A stretch of 64,000 nucleotides of DNA, taken from assembly GCA_001936135.1 (NCBI GenBank), contig CP012820.1, positions 930,001 to 994,000 on the forward strand, written 5' to 3'. Every line of letters starts with the position of its first letter. Within the stretch, counting starts at the first letter, position 1. This document shows, one piece after another, positions 41,554 to 51,748 of this stretch. The notes below the pieces were generated by a model. It saw only the letters and a list, made by a program, of their open reading frames with translations. It searched no databases and was not told the origin of the DNA. The position numbers and the translations under genes were made by a program. This DNA comes from Saccharomycopsis fibuligera x Saccharomycopsis cf. fibuligera (taxonomy: Eukaryota > Ascomycota > Saccharomycetes > Ascoideales > Saccharomycopsidaceae).

Positions 41554-44500
41554 TTAATGAAACCCTTCTAATACTCTCAACGCATTACTCAATCTTTCAA
41601 TCCCTTCATCATATCTCTTTGGATCAGCAATCATATCTGCTGTCAACCGACTCAAAGCATCCACAATACGCTCTAATAATCTTTTTTCTTCATCAGGAAT
41701 CTGTAAATCGCTGAATTCTTGACCAATCATTGTCCCTTCGGTAGCTTCAAGAAGTTTTGCTATGGATTTATGACTAAATGGTTTAACTTTCTTACCGCTG
41801 CTACTTGAAGAGCTGTTTCTATTTTTGCCATAGGTATTCATAGATCTGGTTCTGGAATCACGCTTCAATTTAGATGATAAACGGTGATGATGATGGCCAT
41901 GACGGTGATGATGGCGGCCTTCTTTGTCGCTTGTTCTTTTTTGTTTAACATCAACGGAGGAATTAGGACCTACATCGACAACATTTTCATCATTTTTGTG
42001 AGTATCAGTTTCGTTGATATTTTGTGAATTGTCATCTGCTAGGCCTTTCCCTGGAATGTCAGAAGCAGTGGTGCTTTGAGAAAATTTTCTTCCGCTTAGT
42101 TCTTTTTCCACTTCAGCTGTCAAATCTTGAATAGATCCATTGTTAGTAACATTATTATGATGACTATCATTCGCAATACTAAGCGATCTTGTATTTACTG
42201 GTGTCTGCAATGCCTCTTTAGCGTTCATATTATCATTTTCACTAATCTTGGAATCAGGATTGGCATTGCTCTCAGTCACCGTTTTTGCAGTGCTGGTAGT
42301 AGATCCTTGTCTAGAAGTACCTAGACTAGATGTAATAGCATTCGCATTCGCATTCAGATTCAGATTTACCGCAGTACCGGCACTAGTTGGTGGAGTAGGT
42401 AACGGTCTTGAAGTAGTTGATCCAGAAACTGATCTAGCCCCACTTATCACTGATGCATTGCCAGGAATATGGTTAAAGTTGCTGGAAGGCCGCTTTTTAA
42501 CAAACAATGGCGATTCGCTTTGAATACTACTATTTCTTGTAGTAGTTGTAGTGGCATTACTGCCGGCTGAGCTTCTTCTTCTATTAGTTCTATTGCGGGC
42601 CTTTGAGCTTTTCCTAGAATTGCTGTTGACATTGATGTTAGAAATTTCAGCTAGCTCATCTTCTAATGCATCAGATTTGTATCTTTGATGATGGTAAGTC
42701 AAGGAGTTCTTTGGCAAATAGTATGCTTCAGGATCATTGTTTTCTTTGGAGTTAGAGTTACCAATAGCAGCTGCGGCGGTAGCAGCAGCACTGGCAGCAA
42801 CACCAGTCAATAATCTGCTTGAGTCTGTGGTTGTCTTGTTCAATTTAGATGATGGAGATGGCAAAGTTGACCCTGTGCTTTCTGATTGCACATTAGTGTT
42901 ATTGGAGATCTTTTCTCTAACACTTGGCGTTGAATCATTTGGAATAGGATTGAGATTAGGATGAGCTTTAGCCAGCAGTTTAATATGATCCAGCCTTGGA
43001 GAAGCTTCAGGAAAACTATCTTTTTGAGTAACAACAAAGGAACGTGGATCATAACCAAACGATTTTCTGTTACTCTTATTGTTGTTAATGTTGTCACCAC
43101 TGTACGGGTTATTTGAAGCTGATCTCAATTTCATTTCGTTGATCAAACTAGTGATCTGCTCATCATCAGTCAAGTCCAAATCTTGCTGAATGATAGAGTT
43201 GCGAGAAGGCGGTCTGAGCTGATAGTTGAGATTTCTGGTCGATGCAGCGGAAAGCTGTGAATTGGGTCTCATGATACTAGCGGCGTCCTCGCTATTTGTG
43301 GCGGTAGAGATATTACCGGCAAAAACTTGTGCCTTTAAGTTATTCTTCTCATCATCTTTGATTCTCAAATCACTGTTTCTTAGCGTATTCAATAACGTTT
43401 TATTGTCCAAGGAAGTAAAGGATACGCTATCCAAATCTTGTCCATGGCCTTGAGGACTCTGTTGAGCAGCACTTGGATGTAATTGATTAGCGGTAGTCTG
43501 GGAATTGTCATAGTACAAGTCATCAATGTTTGGAGAAGAACCTTGCTCATGGCTGATGTTGACCTTTGTGTTACTTGCAGCACTATTAGCAGTCGCAGCA
43601 TCAATTTCTTCTTCGGGAATATCACCTACATCCTTAGGTACCGGTTTTCTTCTCATATTAGCTTTCTTTGGAGCTTCTGCGTCAGAGCTATCGTCACCAG
43701 CAGATAATTCCAAAGATGAGACCCCAGAACTTAACAAATGGTCAGCTGGTGGTGGTCTCTTAGGCAGCCTTGGGGGAATTTCAGGATCATTATTTGGCAT
43801 AAACACTATATTGTTATTAAATCTTCCAGTATTAACATTGTCTGATTCACTTAATGGAGATCTTAGCTCCTTGCTGTTGTGAATTGAAGAGTTTCTTGAA
43901 TGAGAGTGTCTTTTTTCACCAATAGAGGTTGGCGAAGCCAAGTTAAGATCTTTTTGATGTTGTTGTGACTCGTCGTAGCTACTCTTGGTGTTTATGCTCA
44001 AAGGCACTGCTGATGCAGCACCCTCTGGTGCTGAAGAGAAAAACTTAATCTTATCTTGGCTTTCTTTTGGAGAAGTAAATGTTTCGCCAGCTCTAAAGCT
44101 GTTATTGTAGGCTCCTGTAGTTCCCTGGCTTGTAGTATAGTAACTTGACAGGGTGTTGCTTGCAGCTGGCATAGTCAAGTTCTTAGCAGGAACATTGTTT
44201 TGGTAGTAATCGAACCCGCTTTGAGATCTTGGCTTAGCCTGGTTTTGATGAACAGAAGAGCGGTGCTGGGGTCTATCAAAAGCACTGGAAAGACGTTTAT
44301 CTATGGTAGATCCATTTTGGGAAGCTGAAGCAGCGGTTGGAGCAGAATTAGTTGCAGGGAATACAAAAGATCCCGGAAGCCTTTCGCCTGAGCTATCGTT
44401 GATAACATTTACTGGATTTGAAGGATAGCTGATTGGATGATCTGTAGAATGCAGGGTCAATGAGTTCAAACGGTCGTTGGAAACTTGACTTATGGAGCCA

Positions 44501-45147
44501 TTATAACTGTGAATCGTATGCTTTTGGTCTTGAATAAGATTTGAAGTAACAAGCCCATTGCTAATCTGTTTGATCTGAGGTTGGCTAATGGAGTCCCTTG
44601 GACTAATTTTGCTGGTACTATTGCTATTATTGTTATTTTCATTCGTACCGAGATGCAATTCTGCTACTTCATCTTCGTCATGAGAGTCAAGGGAGCTCTC
44701 GTAATTAGAAACAGTAGTAATATCCTTTGGTGGGGAGCTGAGTGGTACATCGTCCACCAGACAGTGATAAGCTTTTGACAATGGCGATGGATGTTTTTTA
44801 TTGATATTGTTTGTGCTGCTTTCACTACTTCCTGGTCTGTGCAATTTCAAGAATGGTAAAACAGGAGCCTCGGTGCGGCCAACTTGTTCGGGAGTAGATT
44901 GGTTTTCTGTGCGATCAGGCTCGACGGACTTTTCAATATTTGGAGAAGATAAAGGTGTATGATAGCTTTCTTCAGGTGCGGTGACCAAATTGACATCGGT
45001 CTTGTTGTGGAATGAGATTGGAACAGCATCAGCGACAACGCCAGAGTAAGCAGAGATATTTGACATGTACGAGTGTCTAGTGTTGTCCTCGCCGCCGCTG
45101 CTGCTACCTTTCTTTGAATGTGGCGGCTGGAAATCGAGGGTGGCCAT
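41554..45147 (-). CDS. Long Ser/Asn-rich protein with conserved C-terminal helical segment
   Basis: The protein has 1197 residues from the first ATG (45145-45147). The longer frame to 45198 begins with TTG and is rejected. Most of the chain is low-complexity (Ser, Asn, Thr, Pro), with short Ala and His runs and a His-rich stretch (HHHRHGHHHH) near the end. Only the last 65 residues look folded. They contain EATEGTMIGQEF, IPDEEKRLLERIVDALSRL and RYDEGIERLSNALRVLEGF. Similar ends occur in fungal cortical or polarity proteins, and I suspect kinship with S. cerevisiae Epo1 (YMR124W). That is from memory and uncertain. A proline motif (PPRLPKRPP, about residue 460) could bind SH3 domains. No enzyme or membrane motif is present. 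It is probably a scaffold at the cell cortex. Confidence 0.72.
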   Translation of the reverse strand: MATLDFQPPHSKKGSSSGGEDNTRHSYMSNISAYSGVVADAVPISFHNKTDVNLVTAPEESYHTPLSSPNIEKSVEPDRTENQSTPEQVGRTEAPVLPFLKLHRPGSSESSTNNINKKHPSPLSKAYHCLVDDVPLSSPPKDITTVSNYESSLDSHDEDEVAELHLGTNENNNNSNSTSKISPRDSISQPQIKQISNGLVTSNLIQDQKHTIHSYNGSISQVSNDRLNSLTLHSTDHPISYPSNPVNVINDSSGERLPGSFVFPATNSAPTAASASQNGSTIDKRLSSAFDRPQHRSSVHQNQAKPRSQSGFDYYQNNVPAKNLTMPAASNTLSSYYTTSQGTTGAYNNSFRAGETFTSPKESQDKIKFFSSAPEGAASAVPLSINTKSSYDESQQHQKDLNLASPTSIGEKRHSHSRNSSIHNSKELRSPLSESDNVNTGRFNNNIVFMPNNDPEIPPRLPKRPPPADHLLSSGVSSLELSAGDDSSDAEAPKKANMRRKPVPKDVGDIPEEEIDAATANSAASNTKVNISHEQGSSPNIDDLYYDNSQTTANQLHPSAAQQSPQGHGQDLDSVSFTSLDNKTLLNTLRNSDLRIKDDEKNNLKAQVFAGNISTATNSEDAASIMRPNSQLSAASTRNLNYQLRPPSRNSIIQQDLDLTDDEQITSLINEMKLRSASNNPYSGDNINNNKSNRKSFGYDPRSFVVTQKDSFPEASPRLDHIKLLAKAHPNLNPIPNDSTPSVREKISNNTNVQSESTGSTLPSPSSKLNKTTTDSSRLLTGVAASAAATAAAAIGNSNSKENNDPEAYYLPKNSLTYHHQRYKSDALEDELAEISNINVNSNSRKSSKARNRTNRRRSSAGSNATTTTTRNSSIQSESPLFVKKRPSSNFNHIPGNASVISGARSVSGSTTSRPLPTPPTSAGTAVNLNLNANANAITSSLGTSRQGSTTSTAKTVTESNANPDSKISENDNMNAKEALQTPVNTRSLSIANDSHHNNVTNNGSIQDLTAEVEKELSGRKFSQSTTASDIPGKGLADDNSQNINETDTHKNDENVVDVGPNSSVDVKQKRTSDKEGRHHHRHGHHHHRLSSKLKRDSRTRSMNTYGKNRNSSSSSSGKKVKPFSHKSIAKLLEATEGTMIGQEFSDLQIPDEEKRLLERIVDALSRLTADMIADPKRYDEGIERLSNALRVLEGFH

Positions 45148-45648
45148 TACTGGACAGAGATAGTGTGTTTGATAGAATGCGTATCTATTTGTCAACAATT
45201 GTTCAGGGAATAGAAAAAAAGCAGATCAAATTGGAAGAATGAAAATAACGACAATCGTTTTGAAATTAGGAATGCTAATAATTAGCAAGTGGGAGTCAAA
45301 GTATTTTAGGATATTTCTGACTCCTGCAGGTGACAGAAGGGAGCGACTTCAGGGGGAACTGGTCTGAGTGTGACAAATAAAAAGAATTTTGTCCGGACAC
45401 AACTGAGCAGTTTGTTGATGAATGTAATTTAGAATACAGAAAATAAACAAGAAGCTTTGAAGGAGCTCAGTTATGGATGAGTGAATTGAGAAGAAGGAGG
45501 ACTGGGTGACGAGAGTGACGATGGCAATGGTTTTAATAAAAGTGTTTTCCGCTGGCAGTGCACTCAGCGTCTAGCCATCGCTTGCCTAATCGGGATAGTA
45601 GTAAACAAACATCTTTGCAGCCGTCCCATTTCTTTTTTATTTGCTTAT

Positions 45649-45691
<43 letters not shown>

Positions 45692-46134
45692 CGTTTTTTT
45701 TTGTCCTACTCACAGAGGAAATGCACAAATCGTTTAACTCAACTATATACAACAAATGACACAGTATACAATAATGGTGTTATATCAGCCTATATGGCAC
45801 CAGACTGGGTAAATCACAGATATATAAAAATAAAAAATAAAAATACCCAGTATGCTACCGTCTATTCTGAACCAGCATCTAAACACAAGCATAATAGGAG
45901 CAAAATAAAGTAGGTAAAGGCTAAGCAAGAATTGACCTCAGCAAGTTTCTTGCCTCTAGTGAGTGAGTGAACATAATTGAGAATGAAAATATGTTAAATG
46001 CATGTATTTGGCCAAAACAAGGAAACAAGACAATAAAAAAAAAGTAGAATTAGAACCTTAAAAAAATTGTAAAGTAAAATAAAAGAAATTAAGACAAGAA
46101 AACGAAATCCAAAAATCCAAAAAATTTAACCTGC
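45148..46134. other. Intergenic spacer with T42 tract
   Basis: This holds the promoter of the Ser/Asn-rich protein gene and the YDJ1 3' region. A T42 run is at 45650-45691. The 90-codon plus frame that starts at the T run is not supported. Confidence 0.5.
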
Positions 46135-47343
46135 TTATTGAGAAGCACATTGAACGTTTGGACCACCTTCTTCGTACTCTTCATCATCATCAGCATGTCT
46201 TCTATTCTTCTGGTACTTGGAGGCGTCGTACCCTGCCAATTCAACTTCGTCAATTTCAGCGCCTGCTGGAATCTTGGTCTTTGGTCTTGGTGGCAAGGCC
46301 TTTTCCAAGAGTTGCAATTTTTCTTCGGTAGCAAAGCCCTTCTTTGGGAATTCAATCTCAAAAGTGATGAACAAGTTACCGTAACTACCTACCTTTCTAA
46401 TTGGCATACCAAAGCCTTCAACAACTTTGACTTCACCTGGAGAGATAATTTCACCAGGCACAACCTCGGTCTTCACCCAAGCGCCGTTAACATGTTTGAA
46501 GGAAATTTCACCACCAGCAATAGCAGTCAATAAGTCGATCTTCTTGTTGTAGTAAAGATCGTTGCCCTTTCTGGTAAATTCTGGGTGTTCCTTTTCTTGG
46601 ATTATAATGACAACATCACCAGTAATAGTATCTGGCGCTTGATCACCTTCACCTCTGAAGGTGACAACATCACCATCTTTCATACCTGGGTCAACGTGAA
46701 CAGTAAGGATCTTCTTTTCGGAAACAGTCTTGCGGCCTTTACATTCAGTACATCTGTCCTTTGGATTTATTATATTACCTTCACCATTACATTCATCACA
46801 AGTGGTTTGGAATCTTTGAATAACTGGACCCATTTGTCTAGTAATGAACTTGAAACCTTGACCATGACAAGAGGTACATGTCTTAACGGCACCCTTCTTA
46901 CCACCTCTACCTTCACAAGTTTTACACAAAACGGTTTTGTTCAAGGCCAATTTGGTGGTCTTACCCTTGTACAATTCCTCCAAAGAAACATTAATAGCAT
47001 GTTTAACATCTTTACCTCTCTTTGGACCTTGTGGTCTACCACCACCACCGCCAAACATACCTCCACCAAAGAATTGTGAGAAAATATCATTTGGATCCAT
47101 ACCACCCATACCGCCCATACCTGGGCCTTCAGTGCCATATTCATCATATTGAGTTCTCTTGGTTTCATCACTCAAAATTTCGTAGGCAGAAGTAATTTCC
47201 TTGAACTTCTCTGCTGCTTCCGCACTTGGATTTTTGTCTGGATGGTACTTCAATGCGGCTTTTCTATATGCCTTTTTGATTTGAACATCGGTAGCGTCTG
47301 GGGAGACACCCAAAATGTCGTACAATTTAGTTTCCTTCACCAT
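46135..47343 (-). CDS. YDJ1: Type I Hsp40 co-chaperone Ydj1
   Basis: The 402-residue protein has the complete class I DnaJ layout. A J domain carries the HPD motif at residues 34-36. A Gly/Phe-rich region with [10 protein letters not shown] follows, then a cysteine-rich zinc domain with four CxxCxGxG-type repeats (about 139-205) and the C-terminal substrate-binding domains. It ends in CASQ, a CaaX farnesylation box identical to S. cerevisiae Ydj1 (409 residues). Ydj1 stimulates the ATPase of cytosolic Hsp70 and helps fold and import proteins; the farnesyl group tethers part of it to the ER membrane. A heat-shock-element-like match lies about 420 bp upstream. Confidence 0.97.
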   Translation of the reverse strand: MVKETKLYDILGVSPDATDVQIKKAYRKAALKYHPDKNPSAEAAEKFKEITSAYEILSDETKRTQYDEYGTEGPGMGGMGGMDPNDIFSQFFGGGMFGGGGGRPQGPKRGKDVKHAINVSLEELYKGKTTKLALNKTVLCKTCEGRGGKKGAVKTCTSCHGQGFKFITRQMGPVIQRFQTTCDECNGEGNIINPKDRCTECKGRKTVSEKKILTVHVDPGMKDGDVVTFRGEGDQAPDTITGDVVIIIQEKEHPEFTRKGNDLYYNKKIDLLTAIAGGEISFKHVNGAWVKTEVVPGEIISPGEVKVVEGFGMPIRKVGSYGNLFITFEIEFPKKGFATEEKLQLLEKALPPRPKTKIPAGAEIDEVELAGYDASKYQKNRRHADDDEEYEEGGPNVQCASQ

Positions 47344-47984
47344 TTTTGTATGCGTTGAGGTATGTTATAATATAGTTTTCTCTGTGCTGAAAATTAATGT
47401 TATTAATAAATTAATGTTATTAATAAACAATATTCAAGTTAATTCTTTATTTGTTCGTCGATGTACTATGTCAGTTGTTAAAAGCCTGTTTAACAAAAGT
47501 AAATACTACTTTTTAGAAAAAATATAAGCGGAATGGAACTAAAATTGAGAAATAGGAGTAAATATTCGTGAATATCAAACCAAGCAGAGTATAATAGTAG
47601 TAGACACACTTATTATACAGGTTCTCTATTAGAAGATGTGATCCAGTAAGAGAAAAAGCGAATTTGCCTTCTTCTTATCGCTGGCTGCTGATTCAGACAA
47701 AAAAAAAATTTTTTTTCTTTTTTCGTCAAGGAAAAGAAAAGAAGGCGTCCGCACAGCAGATCTAGAAAGTTCCACCAAAGCTCGGGCGGGTAATTAATTT
47801 TGACAGGGCGCTGCATGTGCGACACAAAATGACAACATGAATTTAGAGCATCGGGTACAAAGCATGGAATAATTGGAAAAGATTGTAGTAAAATTCGAAA
47901 AGCTAACGGAACAGAAAATAGGCTGCCGCATATAATACTTTAAAAGCTAAGTTAACATAAAATATAGAAACAGTGTAACGATTA
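47344..47984. other. Intergenic spacer, YDJ1 promoter
   Basis: Both neighbours are on the minus strand. The spacer has the duplicated ATTAATAAATTAATGTTATT motif near 47396-47425 and a possible heat-shock element at 47760-47773. No gene is seen. Confidence 0.5.
47760..47773 (-). promoter_or_regulatory. Possible heat-shock element of YDJ1
   Basis: AGAAAGTTCC (47764-47773) matches nGAAnnTTCn, and the preceding ATCT is one base from a third unit. It is about 420 bp upstream of YDJ1, a gene known to be Hsf1-responsive in yeast. The match is suggestive only. Confidence 0.35.
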
Positions 47985-49814
47985 TCAGCCCCATAACCCA
48001 AACAACCCCTTCTTCTTTTGCTTGTTCTCGCCCTTCTCACTGGTATTTACAGTTGCGGTAGAGTTAGCAGTATCAGTAACACCACTATTAACTCCAGTAG
48101 CAGACTCTTTAACGCGATAAGCAGCAGTTTCCTCTGTTTCTCCAATGTAGTTGTAGGCAAGGTCAAAGAATACTGGCTTAAGTGATACTGGCTTAATATG
48201 GTCAATATCAATAATCTTGCCTGGCTTTTTGATCTCGTGCACTGTATTGATTGGTACAATATCATTGACGGCATCAGCCACAGAACCATTGCTGGAAGAT
48301 TGGTTCTGAGCAAACTCGTGTTCAAATTGGGCTAAAACGTGAATTTTAACTTTAGTGCTAGCTATTCTTCTAGTAACCTGTTGGAGCTTGCTGTTTGAGA
48401 GCACGCTGCCATGACCTGGAAATTCAGTCAGTAATTGCTTCAAGCCGTTAAGCTTGTCAAAAATATTGCTCAAAATAAACAATGACTGCTTATGTTTTTT
48501 GATAATCTCGTAAATTTTGGCCACGGTTTCGTACTTCAATGCTTGGAAGTATGATTCAAGGGTTTCGATATCACCATACAAGTCTTCATCTGAGTAAACA
48601 CCAGGCAAGTCTTTGATTTCCAGCACAGTTTGCAAAATAATATCATAGATTCTTAGAATATCCTTGTTGATATCCACAAGCGAAGTGGAATGCTTAAGCT
48701 TTTTCTTGTTGAGTTCAGCAATAAGGGCACTATCTCTTCTAATCTTCACAAATAACAAATTGTATTTAATAAACGTCAGCACAATTTGGCGATCTCTATT
48801 TTCGCTTGGATCTTCAATTCCTAAAGATTGCACTCTCTCGGTATCGGCCTCATGAGTCCCCAAAGCTTCTTGCCAGCCAAGCAAGATAGGATCAAAAGAC
48901 GAAATGTCACTGTCATTGATATCGTTTTGTTCTTTTGATTGAACTTCCATTATTTGTCTAGCAATATCCGAATTATATAATTTGGCGGTGTACTTTGTCC
49001 ACTGAACATGGTCAATCAATCTACTAGATGCACCGGCTTCTTCCTCAGCAGAACTCAACTCCACATAAGACTTGTCAGTTTGACCAATTAACTCAATCAA
49101 GTCATCATAAACATCATCTGGAGGATTCCCGCTAGTTCTATAATGTTTGATAACGATCTTAGACAAAATATTCAAATCACTGGTTTGTTTTTTGCTATTA
49201 CCCAAGCTAGAATGAGCAATAGTCAATTTCAAAGAAGGGTCAATAAATGAGTCAATGAGCTCTCTGTATAAGTGGCTTGATTTGTTCTCCCCAAACTCGC
49301 TAAATGTCTCTAAGAATTCTAACGCGTTTCTAGCAATTGACAACGCATAACTAGCAACCCCCCATTTTTTCTGCTTGATGCCTAACAACCCTTGCACTAA
49401 GCCATGATAAACATAAATTTCAATTTTTTTGCTCTGGCTAGTTTCGTTGAAAGATATGTCAATGAGCTGCTTAATATACTGCAATGATCTTTTCAACTTG
49501 GAGATAATGAACTTTTCCTTCGATCTAGAAGAACTAACTTCACTAACGGTATTAACTTCGAGAGCACGAGATAAGTCGCGCTCGGCTAGGTATAAAAGCA
49601 CAAGTCCATATCTATCATCACTTTCGTATTGGCCAGCATCAAGTTCATACACTTTATTTTTGTCCTGGTAATGTTTCGTATCTTTAACTTGGATTTTAAG
49701 GTCTTTTTTTAATTTGGCCACTCTGCGCTTTACGTGGACGCTGTGCTGGTGAAAGTCGTTGCCCGACTGGAAACTGCTGCGAGTCCCAAACGTGGAGCTA
49801 AGAATTGAGGTCAT
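47985..49814 (-). CDS. SRP68: Signal recognition particle subunit Srp68
   Basis: The 609-residue protein has the size of yeast Srp68 (599) and its N-terminal RNA-binding start. That start includes HQHSVHVKRRVAKLKKDL, followed by RYGLVLLYLAERDLSRALEV. Further helical-repeat parts include WGVASYALSIARNALE, which corresponds to the conserved segment near residue 150 of the family. It ends with a Lys-rich tail and GLFGLWG. Srp68 forms a dimer with Srp72 on the SRP RNA and helps target ribosomes to the ER. It starts at an ATG and shares a 411-bp divergent promoter with MDJ2. Confidence 0.9.
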   Translation of the reverse strand: MTSILSSTFGTRSSFQSGNDFHQHSVHVKRRVAKLKKDLKIQVKDTKHYQDKNKVYELDAGQYESDDRYGLVLLYLAERDLSRALEVNTVSEVSSSRSKEKFIISKLKRSLQYIKQLIDISFNETSQSKKIEIYVYHGLVQGLLGIKQKKWGVASYALSIARNALEFLETFSEFGENKSSHLYRELIDSFIDPSLKLTIAHSSLGNSKKQTSDLNILSKIVIKHYRTSGNPPDDVYDDLIELIGQTDKSYVELSSAEEEAGASSRLIDHVQWTKYTAKLYNSDIARQIMEVQSKEQNDINDSDISSFDPILLGWQEALGTHEADTERVQSLGIEDPSENRDRQIVLTFIKYNLLFVKIRRDSALIAELNKKKLKHSTSLVDINKDILRIYDIILQTVLEIKDLPGVYSDEDLYGDIETLESYFQALKYETVAKIYEIIKKHKQSLFILSNIFDKLNGLKQLLTEFPGHGSVLSNSKLQQVTRRIASTKVKIHVLAQFEHEFAQNQSSSNGSVADAVNDIVPINTVHEIKKPGKIIDIDHIKPVSLKPVFFDLAYNYIGETEETAAYRVKESATGVNSGVTDTANSTATVNTSEKGENKQKKKGLFGLWG

Positions 49815-50225
49815 TTGTTGGCGTGCTTATAAACTATGCTTTCTTTACGAGCAGGATTAAACAGAAGTAAAACTTTTCGATAAAATTCAACTTCGTAACC
49901 TTACTCAGTTATTGGCACTTGACACCTTTAGTTGTCTCTACATAGCGGCTGGCTATTACTGTTATCATTACCACCACCATTAACCTCGACGAAAAACAAG
50001 AAAATTTTGAGAATAGAGAGTAGTATGACAGTGTTCATAACCTGCACCTACTCCTGTCACTTCCACTTTCGGTCTTTAAGAACGTGATATTGTAACCGGT
50101 TCCCGCTGCAAAAAACTTGATGCATCTGGACGTTTTAGAACTAAGGAAATAGAGTAAGTGGCTGATTTCTGAACATGAACAAAAAGCAGTTGAGTTAATT
50201 TTAAAATAAGCAATGGGAATGAAGG
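49815..50225. promoter_or_regulatory. Divergent promoter SRP68 / MDJ2
   Basis: The 411 bp lie between the SRP68 ATG and the proposed MDJ2 ATG. No consensus element stands out. Confidence 0.4.
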
Positions 50226-50875
50226 ATGGTGAGTGGTTGCTACAGGCAGATGATCTATAAATCTTATTATTTAACAAACGAATACCAAACGCTAACTGGT
50301 TATAATTAGCTTCCTATACTTATTGGCCTTGGAGTAACTCTTGCTGCATTCACTGTATGTTTTTACGACGTTCTTCTTTTCAGAGAATCTTTATCAAAAA
50401 TAGAGACACTTTTGTTAGCCGTTTGATTTCCATATCAAGAAGACATGATATAAATGCTTTCGATGAAGCGCAATTCACTAATATTTTTACTTAGACTAAA
50501 GCTGGCATCAATGCCTTCATACGCTACAAACACCTCAAACCAGTGGAAATTGCCCGTCTCAACAACATCATGCTTGATTTCGCCACCCCGGACAAAAATT
50601 TCCTTAAGCAAAACGGTACAGTAAATCATGAACTTGTCAAACAGTTCCAAAAATACCCCGGTGGTTTTTTTCCAAAAATGTCAGAAAATGAAGCTTTTTT
50701 AATATTGGGAATAAGTGATTCGGAAATAATGAAGTTGGATGCTTTGATGTTGAAAAGAAAGCATCGTAAATGTATGATTTTGAATCATCCAGATAAAGGA
50801 GGTAGCCCGTATTTAGCGATGAAAATAAATCAAGCGAAAGAAGTTCTTGAACAGAGCTATTTAATGAGGAAGTAA
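50226..50875 (+). CDS. MDJ2: Mitochondrial J-protein Mdj2, three exons
   Basis: The proposed exons are 50226-50228 (ATG only), 50310-50354 and 50495-50875, giving 142 residues (146 in S. cerevisiae). Exon 2 encodes LPILIGLGVTLAAFT and exon 3 begins TKAGINAFIRYKHLKPVEIA. Together they align well with the N terminus of Mdj2, including the membrane segment. The J domain has the HPDKGGSP motif and ends KINQAKEVLEQS, closer to Mdj2 than to Pam18. Mdj2 sits in the inner membrane and stimulates Ssc1 in the import motor. Exons 2 and 3 are strongly supported by homology and in-frame splice sites. Exon 1 is less certain because its 5' site is GTGAGT and only one codon is coded. Confidence 0.85.
50229..50309 (+). 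other. Proposed intron 1 of MDJ2
   Basis: This 81-nt intron begins GTGAGT, has a branch-like CGCTAAC at 50290-50296 and ends ATTAG. A stop codon (the final TAG) lies just before exon 2 in its frame, so exon 2 cannot be a first exon without an upstream start. Confidence 0.6.
50355..50494 (+). other. Intron 2 of MDJ2
   Basis: This 140-nt intron starts GTATGT, has CACTAAT at 50476-50482 as a degenerate branch site and ends CTTAG. The junction is confirmed by continuous homology to Mdj2 on both sides. Confidence 0.85.
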
Positions 50876-51748
50876 ATAGGTAGTGGGTTGGTGTGGATGA
50901 GTTGATAGATGGGAAGGTGAGTGCTGTCGCAGAGCTACAATGTACCAATTTTGTTTATAATTCTGTAAATATTATATTATATTATATTATAGCAAGAACA
51001 ATTATTTTAACCTTAAAACAATATTATTACGAGAAATAAAAGTTAAAATATAAACATTGTTGAAAGTAAAAATAAAACAACTGCCTGAGTATCTTGCTAA
51101 CTAAATCTCATTAATTTTCGGCGGCACTGGACACACTATGGTAAATCACTCTATTTTTTGTAAATGAGCAAATATTGGCATTTTTGCATTACCTAATGTA
51201 AGTCGCTGATCGCAGCTGGCTTCGGCTGCCCCATACAGTATTGTGCATCCATATAACATCGCATTCATCATAAATATAAACATTAAACGCAAAGTAAGAA
51301 TAAACCTCTTGTATACTGTACATATATACATTGACTATAATAAAAAATTATAATAACACTAATAAATAAAGCACATGATAAAACTCAAAGCTTAAATAAT
51401 AAAATATTATGGACTCTAAATCGCTCATTAGTTTCAGTTTTTTTTTTTGACTTGCTCATGAGCTAGTGACTCCATATTTTCTCACAATAATGACTGGATA
51501 AAATGAATTGTATGAGTCTTTTATTTATTTGAATAAAATTAGAAAGCTTTACCTTGACGCCTAGTCTTTTCCTATCATCCCATTGGCTATATTTTTGAAA
51601 CTTTGCTTTTCAAAATTATTTGGTTTTATTTCGTGAAGAAACGTATTTAACAATAGTCTGACATTTTTCCTCCCTTCTGACTTTTTTTCAGTTTCAGTTT
51701 GAGCTATTCCACCGTACCCAATTGCCGTTGGTATAACTCCACTAATTG
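50876..51748. other. Convergent spacer MDJ2 / RING-CH gene
   Basis: This 873-bp AT-rich spacer holds an (ATATT)n run near 50970-50991. The short minus-strand frame at 51146-51331 has no support. No RNA gene is seen. Confidence 0.5.

Noticed and set aside
45148-45198. Extra 17 codons at the start of the Ser/Asn-rich protein
   Set aside because: The first codon would be TTG; the first ATG is at 45147.
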